Origin: Paraburkholderia aromaticivorans
GTDB taxonomy: Bacteria > Pseudomonadota > Gammaproteobacteria > Burkholderiales > Burkholderiaceae
DNA: 64,000 nucleotides
Direction: 5' to 3'
Assembly (NCBI RefSeq): GCF_012689525.1
Contig: NZ_CP051516.1
Span: 1,984,001 to 2,048,000, forward strand
A program made the position numbers and the translations under genes. Positions 38,567 through 46,432 of this stretch are shown piece by piece (position 1 is the first letter of the stretch; every line of letters begins with the position of its first letter). Below the pieces are notes generated by a model. The model worked only from the letters and a program-made list of their open reading frames with translations. It searched no databases and had not been told where the DNA came from.

Positions 38567-39112
38567 GTGACGAACACAAATCGCGCACATATGTTTCAGG
38601 CGATCGAGCGTCTAGCCGAGATTCAACAGAAAGATGGCAACGCCGACATCGTGTGGTCCGAGTTCGAGCGCTCCCTTACGGAGGTATTCGGCCAGCGACT
38701 CTTCACGGTGCTGGCGTATGACGAGGCGTCGAGCCGCTTGGGGCGTCTGCATAGCAACCGCCTCGATATCAATCCGGTAGGCGGCCTCAAGCGGGTCACA
38801 CAAAGCCCTTGGTCGGACCATGTTCTTCGCCGCGGTGAGATCTTTGTCGGCTCAACGCGCGAAGATATCAAGGCCGTGTTTTCGGAGTACGAGGTGTTGT
38901 GGTCGATCGGGTGTGAAAGCGTGCTGAACATCCCCGTGCGCAAGAACGGCGTCACGTTGGGCACCATGAATCTGCTTGGAGACGCCGGGCTGTATGACCA
39001 TGCTGATATCGGACTGGCGCTGGTGTTCGCACAACTGGCGGTTTCGCCGCTCGAAGATCAGGTTCAAAGGCTGCGCGGGCTCGAGGATCCTGACTTCATG
39101 GAACAGGTGTAG
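38567..39112 (+). CDS. GAF-domain protein
   Basis: A 181-residue protein that is essentially one GAF small-molecule-binding domain (from about 20 to 160, around ILRRGE-type core WSDHVLRRGEIFVGST and GCESVLNIPVRKNGVTLGTM) with no output domain. It starts with GTG at 38567, 6 bases after AAGGAG. It shares a transcript with the MFS transporter. It may act as a ligand sensor or a regulator of a partner; no function is established. Such free GAF proteins occur beside amino-acid catabolic genes. Confidence 0.82.
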   Translation: MTNTNRAHMFQAIERLAEIQQKDGNADIVWSEFERSLTEVFGQRLFTVLAYDEASSRLGRLHSNRLDINPVGGLKRVTQSPWSDHVLRRGEIFVGSTREDIKAVFSEYEVLWSIGCESVLNIPVRKNGVTLGTMNLLGDAGLYDHADIGLALVFAQLAVSPLEDQVQRLRGLEDPDFMEQV

Positions 39113-39206
39113 GACCAGGGGCGGGGCGGCAGTCACCGCGCTCCGCCAATTTTTCGGACGCATTTGACAGACCCGCTGAAGGGGCGCATCATACGCAGAA
39201 CATTTG

Positions 39207-39226
39207 TATATTGGATCCAATATAAT
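39207..39226 (+). promoter_or_regulatory. Palindromic operator over a TATAAT box
   Basis: TATATTGGATCCAATATA (39207-39224) is a perfect 18-base palindrome. It overlaps a consensus TATAAT box (39221-39226), 49 bases before the binding-protein gene. Its core TTGGATCCAA is the symmetric form of the motif seen before the other island genes, so it is a strong operator candidate. Confidence 0.65.
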
Positions 39227-39274
39227 GTTCTCGACGCTCTCAACGCGGCTTTTCCGGGTAGTAAGGAGACTGGT

Positions 39275-40423
39275 ATGAAAGTTCGCACGACCGCATTGGC
39301 AGCCGCTGCTTCGGGATTCCTCGCGCTGTCCCTCGGCGCCGCCCAGGCCGCCGAAACACAAACGGTCAAGTTGGGCCTGGCTGCTCCGATGACAGGCGCG
39401 CAGGCGCAGTACGGCAAGGATTTTGAATCGGGCGTGCAACTCGCCATCGACGACTTCAATGCCACGAAGCCCAAGGTCGACGGCAAGGAAACGAAGTTCA
39501 TACTGGAGGCGCTCGACGACCAGGCCGACCCGAAGACGGGCACGGTCGTCGCCCAGAAGCTGGTCGATGACGGCATCAAGGGCATGCTCGGCCACTTCAA
39601 TTCCGGGGTGACGATCCCCGCTTCGGCGATCTACTCACACGCGGGCATTCCGCAGATTTCGACGGCAACCGCGCCCGCCTATACGCGTCAGGGTTTCAAG
39701 ACTACGTTCCGGATGATGACGTCGGATACGCAGCAGGGCAGCGTGATGGGCAAGTACGTCGTCGAGACGCTGCACGCGAAGCGCATTGCAATCATCGATG
39801 ACCGCACGGCATACGGCCAGGGTCTTGCGGAGCAGTTCGAGACGGCGGTGAAGGCGGCTGGCGGCAACATCATCGATCATCAGTTCACGTCCGACAAGGC
39901 CGTCGACTTCAAGGCGATTCTGACCGGCATCAAGTCGAAGAATCCCGATTTCATCTACTACGCAGGAGCCGATGCGCAGTCCGCACCGCTGGTGAAGCAG
40001 GCGCGCTCGCTGGCAATGAAGGCAACGTTTGCTTCGGGTGAAATGTCGAAGACGGAAGACTTTATCAAGATCGCCGGATCGGCAGCGGATGGCGCGATTG
40101 TCTCGCTCGCGGGACTGCCGCTCGACAGGATGCCAGGCGGCGCGGGCTTCACGCAACGCTACAAGAGCAAGTTCGGCGCTGAACCGACAACCTATGCGCC
40201 GTACACGTACGACGGCGCGATGGCCATGATGCAGGCCATGCAGAAAGCCAATTCGTCGGACCCGGCCGTCTACCTGCCGGTGCTCGCGAAGACCGACATG
40301 AAGGGTGTCACGAGTGAGCACTTCGCCTACGACAAGTTCGGCGATCTGCGTGACGCCATCATCACCGTCTACAAGTGTGAAAGCGGACAGTGGAAGCCGC
40401 TTACGGTACTCGGATCCAAGTAA
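39275..40423 (+). CDS. Periplasmic branched-chain-type amino-acid-binding protein
   Basis: A 382-residue ABC substrate-binding protein of the LivJ family (type I fold). It has a signal peptide ending at AQA near residue 25 and the typical core LGLAAPMTGAQAQYGKDFE. AAGGAG lies before the ATG at 39275. No permease or ATPase gene is present in the island, so it either serves a transporter encoded elsewhere or works with a promiscuous one. It is the first gene of a five-gene unit running to 45072. Confidence 0.92.
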   Translation: MKVRTTALAAAASGFLALSLGAAQAAETQTVKLGLAAPMTGAQAQYGKDFESGVQLAIDDFNATKPKVDGKETKFILEALDDQADPKTGTVVAQKLVDDGIKGMLGHFNSGVTIPASAIYSHAGIPQISTATAPAYTRQGFKTTFRMMTSDTQQGSVMGKYVVETLHAKRIAIIDDRTAYGQGLAEQFETAVKAAGGNIIDHQFTSDKAVDFKAILTGIKSKNPDFIYYAGADAQSAPLVKQARSLAMKATFASGEMSKTEDFIKIAGSAADGAIVSLAGLPLDRMPGGAGFTQRYKSKFGAEPTTYAPYTYDGAMAMMQAMQKANSSDPAVYLPVLAKTDMKGVTSEHFAYDKFGDLRDAIITVYKCESGQWKPLTVLGSK

Positions 40424-40483
40424 CTGACGCAACGGCGAACGGCAGGTCTGCTGTCCGCCCATGCAATACCTCCACTCACGGAA

Positions 40484-41758
40484 ATGACCCAGCAAGCTCA
40501 AACCTCACGGACGACCCCCGAGGTCGTGGTTATCGGTAGCGGAATCGTCGGTCTTGCCTGCGCGTGGTCCGCGCTGCGCGACGGCGCGACCGTCACCATC
40601 ATCGACCGCGACTTCGAAGGCGACCGTACGTCGCACGGAAACGCGGGCGGTATCGCCGTGACGGAGAGCACGCCCATTTCAGTGAACGGCTTGTACATGA
40701 AGGCGCTGAAGTGGCTGTTCGATCCGCTGGGGCCGCTGGCGCTCGACTGGAAACATGTGCCGGCCGCGTTGCCCTGGTTCATGGAGTTTCAGCGCTCAGG
40801 CAACAAGGACCGTTTCCGCGAAATCTCGCTGGCTCTCGCCAGGCTGAACAACCGTGTCTACGACGACATCGTCCCGATGTTCGAGGACATCGGAGCGATG
40901 GACAGCTTCTATCGCCGCGGCGCATTGACGGTCTACGAGACCGACGAAGCCTTCGCCGCGGATCAGCATGAGTGGGAATTCAAGCGGGATCTGGGCGTGC
41001 GCTGGCACGCCATGTCGGCCGACGAAGTTCGCGACTGCGAGCCGTCTCTCGCGCCGGTTTTCCGCCACGGTGTATTTCTCGACGACTGGTCGCACATCGG
41101 TGACCCGAAGCGTCTCGTGACTCAGCTGCGTGAGCGCGTGAAGCAACTCGGCGCTACTTTTGTCGTCGGCACCGTGAAGGCGCTTGATCTCGCCGACGCG
41201 CTCGCGCCAGCAGCGGTCACCGAGACCGGTGAACGGGTGAAGGGGCGCCGCCTCGTCGTGGCGACGGGTGCGTGGTCCGCCGCGCTGGCCGGATCGATCG
41301 GCGACCGCGTCCTGCTGGACAGCGAGCGCGGTTACAACACGACGCTTCCCGCGCATGGCATCAGCCTGTCGCGCGAAGTGATTTTTGCCGAGCGCAAGTT
41401 TGTCGCCACCCCGCTTGATATCGGCGTGCGCATTGGCGGTGCGGCGGAGTTCGCCGGCCTCAAGGCGCCGCCAAACTACAAGCGCAGTGACGCGCTGCTC
41501 GCGCTCGGCAAGCGCTTCCTGCCCGGCATCAACGACAAGGGCGCAGTGAAGTGGATGGGACACCGGCCTGCCACACCGGATTCGTTGCCCGTCATTGGGC
41601 GGTCGCCACGCACACCGTCCGTCATTTATGCGTTCGGCCACGGTCATCTTGGGCTGACGCAATCGGCAACGACAGGTGCGCTGGTTGCGGACCTGCTTGC
41701 CAATCGAACACCCGGAATCGGTCTCGAGCCGTACTCGATCAGCCGCTTCCGGAATTAA
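40484..41758 (+). CDS. FAD-dependent D-amino-acid dehydrogenase, candidate D-hydroxyproline dehydrogenase
   Basis: A 424-residue DadA/DAO-family flavoenzyme with the dinucleotide-binding start VVVIGSGIVGLACAWSA and the C-terminal GHGHLGLTQSATTG. In the known pathway, cis-4-hydroxy-D-proline is oxidised to pyrroline-4-hydroxy-2-carboxylate by such an enzyme (LhpB/HypO-like). The neighbours, an epimerase and a DHDPS-family deaminase, are the steps before and after, so this assignment is likely. A D-alanine/D-proline dehydrogenase is the alternative. Confidence 0.82.
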   Translation: MTQQAQTSRTTPEVVVIGSGIVGLACAWSALRDGATVTIIDRDFEGDRTSHGNAGGIAVTESTPISVNGLYMKALKWLFDPLGPLALDWKHVPAALPWFMEFQRSGNKDRFREISLALARLNNRVYDDIVPMFEDIGAMDSFYRRGALTVYETDEAFAADQHEWEFKRDLGVRWHAMSADEVRDCEPSLAPVFRHGVFLDDWSHIGDPKRLVTQLRERVKQLGATFVVGTVKALDLADALAPAAVTETGERVKGRRLVVATGAWSAALAGSIGDRVLLDSERGYNTTLPAHGISLSREVIFAERKFVATPLDIGVRIGGAAEFAGLKAPPNYKRSDALLALGKRFLPGINDKGAVKWMGHRPATPDSLPVIGRSPRTPSVIYAFGHGHLGLTQSATTGALVADLLANRTPGIGLEPYSISRFRN

Positions 41759-41831
41759 CGGGGCCCCGTGACCTCGATCGACCCGCGGGACATCCCGCCT
41801 CTGATTATCATTTTTTTGGAAAGGTGTAGCC

Positions 41832-42734
41832 ATGCAAGTCAACTGGAAAGGTGTGTTCCCCGCTGTCACCACGAAGCTGAAGGACGACGGTTCCCTTGAT
41901 CGCGACGCGATCAAGGCAGGTCTGAATCGCCTCATCGAGAACGGCGTCGGTGGCGTCGTCATGATGGGCATGGTCGGTGAGAACGCCCAGCTCACGCCGG
42001 AAGAGAAGCGCACAGTGATCAGGCTTGCTGTCGAGACCGTGAACGGCCGCGTGCCGGTAATTGCCGGTCTCGCCGAAACCAATACGGCAAGCGCGGTCCA
42101 GTACGCGAAGGAAGCGGAGGCGCTCGGCGTTCAGGGTCTGATGGTTTTCCCGGGACTGACGTACAAGTCCGACGCGCGCGAAACTGTCGCCTTCTATAAG
42201 ACGATCGCGCAAGCGTCGAAGCTGTCGATCCTGCTCTATAACAACCCGCGCGGCTACGGCGTGGACCTCACGCCGGACCTCGTGGCGAAATTGCTGGAAG
42301 AGCCGACGATCGAAGCCATCAAGGAAGAGTCGTATGACACGACGCGCGTCACGGATCTGATTGGCCGGTTCGGCGATCGGCTTGCGGTCGTGTGCGGTGT
42401 CGACGATCTGGTGCTCGAGTCGGCGGCGTTGGGCGTGAAGTGCTGGGTCTCGGGCATGGCTAACGCCGTGCCGAAGGAATCGGTTGAACTGCTGAATCTG
42501 GCGGTTGCCGGCGACTATGAATCGGCCCGCAAGCTGTACCGTGTACTGATCGACCTGTTCCACCTGGATACGCACGTGAAGCTCGTTCAGTACATCAAGC
42601 TGGCGGAGAACATCACGGCGGGCTACCCGGAAACCGTCAAGGCTCCGCGACTGAAACTCGAAGGCGAAGAACGCGAGAAGGTCGTTGCGATCGTGGAGAA
42701 GACGCTCGCCGACGTGCGCGGCCTGTCGAAGTAA
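41832..42734 (+). CDS. DHDPS-family enzyme, candidate pyrroline-4-hydroxy-2-carboxylate deaminase
   Basis: A 300-residue class I aldolase of the dihydrodipicolinate synthase family with the Schiff-base K164 (AIKEESYD) and Y136 (LLYNNPRGYG). The usual GTTGE is replaced by MGMVGEN, so it is not DapA. In hydroxyproline catabolism a DHDPS-family enzyme deaminates pyrroline-4-hydroxy-2-carboxylate to 2-oxoglutarate semialdehyde (HypD/LhpC), which fits its place between the dehydrogenase and the epimerase. GGAAAGG precedes the ATG. Confidence 0.85.
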   Translation: MQVNWKGVFPAVTTKLKDDGSLDRDAIKAGLNRLIENGVGGVVMMGMVGENAQLTPEEKRTVIRLAVETVNGRVPVIAGLAETNTASAVQYAKEAEALGVQGLMVFPGLTYKSDARETVAFYKTIAQASKLSILLYNNPRGYGVDLTPDLVAKLLEEPTIEAIKEESYDTTRVTDLIGRFGDRLAVVCGVDDLVLESAALGVKCWVSGMANAVPKESVELLNLAVAGDYESARKLYRVLIDLFHLDTHVKLVQYIKLAENITAGYPETVKAPRLKLEGEEREKVVAIVEKTLADVRGLSK

Positions 42735-42791
42735 TGCGGATGGGCCTGGACCGGGCTACTTTTTGCAGGTCATTCTGGATGGAGCAGGGCT

Positions 42792-43790
42792 ATGAAATCG
42801 ACGTTCTTTTGCATCGACGGACATACTTGTGGCAATCCGGTCCGCGTCGTCGCAGTAGGTGCACCGCGGCTGGAAGGCGCGAACATGATCGAGCGGCGCG
42901 CGCATTTCGAGCGCGAGTTCGACTGGATCCGGACATCGCTCATGTTCGAACCTCGGGGCCATGAAGTGATGTCGGGCAGTATCCTTTATCCGCCGACCCG
43001 TCCCGATTGTGACGTTGCCATTCTGTTTATCGAGGTGAGCGGCTGTCTGCCCATGTGCGGTCACGGCACCATCGGGACGGTGACAACAGCCATCGAACAC
43101 GGTCTGGTGCGTCCGCGTGAACCCGGTGTGCTGCATCTGGACACGCCAGCCGGTCTCGTGGTTGCGCGCTACAAGATGGACGGAGACAACGTCGATTCCG
43201 TGCAGCTCATCAATGTTCCGTCATTCCTTCACTCCACGGACCTGACGGTCGACGTCGAGGGGCTCGGCGAAATCCGCTTCGATGTCGCCTACGGCGGAAA
43301 TTTCTATGCGATCGTCGAACCGCAGAAAAACTTCGGTGGCCTCCACACGCTCAAGCCTTCGGATATCCAGCGTCTGAGTCCGATCCTGCGTCAGAAAGCG
43401 AACGAGAAGTATCAGTTTGTTCACCCCGAAAAGGCAGAGATCCGTGGTCTAAGCCACGTGATGTGGACAGGTGAACCGACGGTCGAAGGTGCAAACGCAC
43501 GCAATGCGGTGTTCTACGGTGACAAGGCCATCGACAGGTCACCCTGCGGCACGGGGACTTCCGCCCGGATGGCACAGCTGGTCGGCAAGGGCAAACTCAA
43601 GATCGGTGAGCGTTTTGTTCACGAAAGCATTATCGGCACGCTTTTCAATGGTGTTCCGGAAGAAGCGACCCGGGTCGGTGAATTCGACGCGATTATTCCG
43701 AGCATCGAAGGGTGGGCGCGGGTGACCGGACACAACACGATCTTTGTCGACGACCGTGATCCGCTCGCCAAAGGCTTTTTGCTGAAGTGA
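42792..43790 (+). CDS. 4-hydroxyproline 2-epimerase (proline racemase family)
   Basis: A 332-residue member of the proline racemase family. The two catalytic cysteines are C89 in LPMCGHGTIG and C252 in SPCGTGTSARM. Having both separates it from trans-3-hydroxyproline dehydratases, where the second is Thr. It is expected to convert trans-4-hydroxy-L-proline to cis-4-hydroxy-D-proline, the entry step to the pathway. Gap to the deaminase gene is 57 bases. Plain proline racemase activity is less likely in this context. Confidence 0.9.
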   Translation: MKSTFFCIDGHTCGNPVRVVAVGAPRLEGANMIERRAHFEREFDWIRTSLMFEPRGHEVMSGSILYPPTRPDCDVAILFIEVSGCLPMCGHGTIGTVTTAIEHGLVRPREPGVLHLDTPAGLVVARYKMDGDNVDSVQLINVPSFLHSTDLTVDVEGLGEIRFDVAYGGNFYAIVEPQKNFGGLHTLKPSDIQRLSPILRQKANEKYQFVHPEKAEIRGLSHVMWTGEPTVEGANARNAVFYGDKAIDRSPCGTGTSARMAQLVGKGKLKIGERFVHESIIGTLFNGVPEEATRVGEFDAIIPSIEGWARVTGHNTIFVDDRDPLAKGFLLK

Positions 43791-43836
43791 TCTACCGCGG
43801 CCCGCGGGCCGCTCAACAATCCGTTGAGGAATCGAA

Positions 43837-45072
43837 ATGTTGATCCTGAAAAACGCACGTGTCCTGGACGTGAATCACGAAAACGACACGGCCCGCTATT
43901 CGATTGTCGTGGACGGGGAGGTCATCAAGGAAGTGACCCGCGAGCCGGTGTCGACAGATGGCGCGCAGGTGATCGATGTCGGGGGCAAGACAGTCATGCC
44001 CGGCATGATCGATTGCCATGCGCACGTCATTGCCTCGGTGGCGCACCTTGGGAACAATGGGCGTTTGCCGAATACCTTTGCCGTCTTGCGGGCCGTGCCG
44101 ATCCTGAGCGGCATGCTCAACCGGGGCTTCACGACCGTGCGGGACGCGGGCGGCGCCGACTACGCGCTCTCGCGCGCCATCGAGGAAGGCGTGATCGCCG
44201 GGCCGCGGTTATTCGTGGCCGGCAAGGCACTCTCACAAACGGGAGGCCACGGCGACTTTCGCGAGCGCTTCGACAACTCCGATCCCGACCCTTGTGGCTG
44301 CCATCGTAACCTCGGGGCGATCGGACGGATCGTCGACGGCGTGGACGACGTGCGCAAGGCCGTGCGAGAAGAGATGCGCGCTGGCGCGCACCACATCAAG
44401 ATCATGGCGTCGGGTGGCGTTGCGTCGCCGACGGATCCGATCGGCAATCTGCAGTTTTCCGTCGACGAGATCAAGGCTGTCGTCGAGGAAGCCACGTCGC
44501 ATCAGACCTATGTCATGGCACATGCCTACACCGGCAAAGCGATCGCTCGCGCCGTGAAGCTCGGCGTGCGTACGATCGAGCACGGCAACCTGATCGACGA
44601 CGAGGCGGCGGCCGTCATGGCGGAGTTTGGCGCGTTTGCGGTGCCGACGCTCGTCACCTATGACGCGATGAACAAGGTCGGTGCCAAAGCCGGTGTAGCG
44701 GAAAGCGCGCTGGCGAAAAACGAGAACGTTCGTATCCAGGGCCTGAGGGCACTTGAGCTTCTCAAACGCAACGGAGTGAAAATGGGTCTCGGCACCGATC
44801 TGCTGGGCGACATGCATCAGTATCAAAGCGATGAACTGACGATCCGTTCGGCCCTTCTCGGTGCTTTCGAGACGATCTGTCAGGCCACCGCCGTGGGTGC
44901 CGAGATCGTCGGGCAGGAGGGCCGTCTGGGCGTCGTGTCCGCGGGCGCCTTCGCTGATCTGCTGATAGTCGATGGTGATCCGCTAACGGACATCAGTGCC
45001 CTGACCGGGCAAGGTGAGCGCATCGCCGGCGTGATGAAGAACGGCGCGTGGGTACGGCAGACGTTGCAGTGA
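43837..45072 (+). CDS. Amidohydrolase (COG1228), candidate Xaa-Pro dipeptidase
   Basis: A 411-residue binuclear metal amidohydrolase. Metal ligands: H61 and H63 (IDCHAHV), probable carboxylated K188 (HHIKIMASGG), H229, H249 (TIEHGN) and D321 (GLGTD). This set is typical of COG1228 enzymes, several of which hydrolyse L-Xaa-L-Pro dipeptides. Next to hydroxyproline catabolic genes, a role in releasing (hydroxy)proline from dipeptides, for instance from collagen or plant cell-wall protein, is a reasonable inference. TTGAGGAAT precedes the ATG. It is the last gene of the unit. Confidence 0.8.
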   Translation: MLILKNARVLDVNHENDTARYSIVVDGEVIKEVTREPVSTDGAQVIDVGGKTVMPGMIDCHAHVIASVAHLGNNGRLPNTFAVLRAVPILSGMLNRGFTTVRDAGGADYALSRAIEEGVIAGPRLFVAGKALSQTGGHGDFRERFDNSDPDPCGCHRNLGAIGRIVDGVDDVRKAVREEMRAGAHHIKIMASGGVASPTDPIGNLQFSVDEIKAVVEEATSHQTYVMAHAYTGKAIARAVKLGVRTIEHGNLIDDEAAAVMAEFGAFAVPTLVTYDAMNKVGAKAGVAESALAKNENVRIQGLRALELLKRNGVKMGLGTDLLGDMHQYQSDELTIRSALLGAFETICQATAVGAEIVGQEGRLGVVSAGAFADLLIVDGDPLTDISALTGQGERIAGVMKNGAWVRQTLQ

Positions 45073-45086
45073 CGCAGCGCCGCTCA

Positions 45087-45141
45087 TTGGATTTTGTATC
45101 CGAAAGCCGGAGGCGTGATAGCATGTTCACTGTATCCTGAA
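45087..45141 (+). promoter_or_regulatory. Operator motifs before the GntR gene
   Basis: Two copies of the island motif: GGATTTTGTATCC (45089-45101), itself an inverted repeat of GGAT and ATCC, and CTGTATCCTGAA (45130-45141), 20 bases before the GntR ATG. They suggest autoregulation. Confidence 0.5.
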
Positions 45142-45160
45142 TCCTCCATTGAACCTGACC

Positions 45161-45883
45161 ATGCCACCGGTAGCCGCCAAACGTCGTACCAAAGAGGCCC
45201 CCGCGACGAGCGAAGCGATCGCGGACGAAAGCACGCGAAAAATCGTCCGGCCAACTACGGTCGAACTCGTCACCACGGCGGTTCGGCAGCGAATCCTGAG
45301 CGGCGACCTGGCACCGGGTGAAGTATTGCGGCAGGAGGCGCTCGCCGAGGAACTCGGCGTCAGCCGTGTTCCTATCCGCGAGGCTATCACCCGCCTGACG
45401 GCCGAGGGGCTGCTGATCAATGTGCCGCACAAGGGTGCGTATGTCGCCGAGTTGTCGATCGACGAGGTGAAGGAGACCTTCGACATTCGGTTGCGTCTTG
45501 AACCGTGGATATTTTCGGAAGCTATTCCGCGCATCACCGAGGCCGAGATGGGCAAGGCGGAGCGGCTCGTCAAGGAAATGGACAAGGCGGACTCGGGAGT
45601 GTGGGGGCAACTGAACTGGCGTTTGCACGAAACGCTCTATCTGCCTGCGCAGCGGGATATCACGCTGCAGTTGTTGCGGGTGCTGCATGACCGCTGCGAT
45701 CGGTATTTCCGTTTTCAGGCCGTCCAGGTGCCGATCCGAGAACAGTCGCATGACGAACACATGGCGTTGGTCGAGGCATGCAGGAAACGCGACGCGAAGC
45801 TCGGAGCCAAACTGCTGGAGCAACACGTCAAGACGGCTGCGCACCAGATCATGTCCGTTGTCGAGGCGGTGGTGACACGCTGA
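45161..45883 (+). CDS. GntR-family regulator with FCD domain
   Basis: A 240-residue FadR/VanR-subfamily GntR regulator: the winged helix is at about residues 35-98 (EVLRQEALAEELGVSRVPIR, then GAYVAELSI), and the C-terminal FCD effector domain has candidate metal ligands (RLHETLY and SHDEHMALVEACRKRD). It is probably the local repressor of the island, as the same motif occurs before all five transcription units. A TTG at 45149 is an alternative start. It converges on the aconitase X genes. Confidence 0.9.
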   Translation: MPPVAAKRRTKEAPATSEAIADESTRKIVRPTTVELVTTAVRQRILSGDLAPGEVLRQEALAEELGVSRVPIREAITRLTAEGLLINVPHKGAYVAELSIDEVKETFDIRLRLEPWIFSEAIPRITEAEMGKAERLVKEMDKADSGVWGQLNWRLHETLYLPAQRDITLQLLRVLHDRCDRYFRFQAVQVPIREQSHDEHMALVEACRKRDAKLGAKLLEQHVKTAAHQIMSVVEAVVTR

Positions 45884-45951
45884 TTGCGCCGGCCGGTCGC
45901 TATCCGGGTTTCCAAACAGATTCCGTATGACCGGAACGCAGCGGAAAATCG

Positions 45952-46422
45952 CTACGCGTTGCGGCTTGCTTCGCGTTCACCGTCTGCGGCATAAATGCGC
46001 GCGGGCCGGTCAGCATCGCACGCATCGATCTCCAGCGTCGCGGTGAAAGACGTGATCTGCGCGAACACGTTTTCGTCGACGCTCACCACTGGCACGTTGA
46101 GGGCGTAGAGTTCATTGGCGGCAATCACACCAATGGCGAGAATCAGGTCGCGTTCCGCCAGGATGATGCCGCTCGGGCCCGTCCCATTGCGCAACGCTTC
46201 GGCCAGCACGCTGCTGCTGGAACTCGACCCGCGCGCTCGCGCCATCACGAGTATCCGGCCTTTCAGGCTTTGTCCGTAACCGGAATGGGTCTTGTCGATG
46301 ATCATCCCGCTTTCGGCGTCGTAGCCGCCCCAAAAACTCAAGGGAGGCAACGCGATTGCAAGGCCGCTTGCCCGGCCCGGAACGAGTACTTGCCCGGCGA
46401 GCACGGTAGTGGGCGAAATCAT
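45952..46422 (-). CDS. Aconitase X small subunit (DUF126 swivelling domain)
   Basis: A 156-residue protein with the aconitase X swivelling-domain signatures PPLSFWGGYD, HSGYGQSLKG, the Ser-rich ARGSSSSSSVLAEA and LNVPVVSVDE. It completes the active site of the large subunit encoded 10 bases upstream. The ATG at 46422 is preferred; one at 46449 overlaps the large-subunit stop. Together they match two-subunit AcnX enzymes shown in other bacteria to be cis-3-hydroxy-L-proline dehydratases. Confidence 0.88.
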   Translation of the reverse strand: MISPTTVLAGQVLVPGRASGLAIALPPLSFWGGYDAESGMIIDKTHSGYGQSLKGRILVMARARGSSSSSSVLAEALRNGTGPSGIILAERDLILAIGVIAANELYALNVPVVSVDENVFAQITSFTATLEIDACDADRPARIYAADGEREASRNA

Positions 46423-46432
46423 GGTCGTCGCT

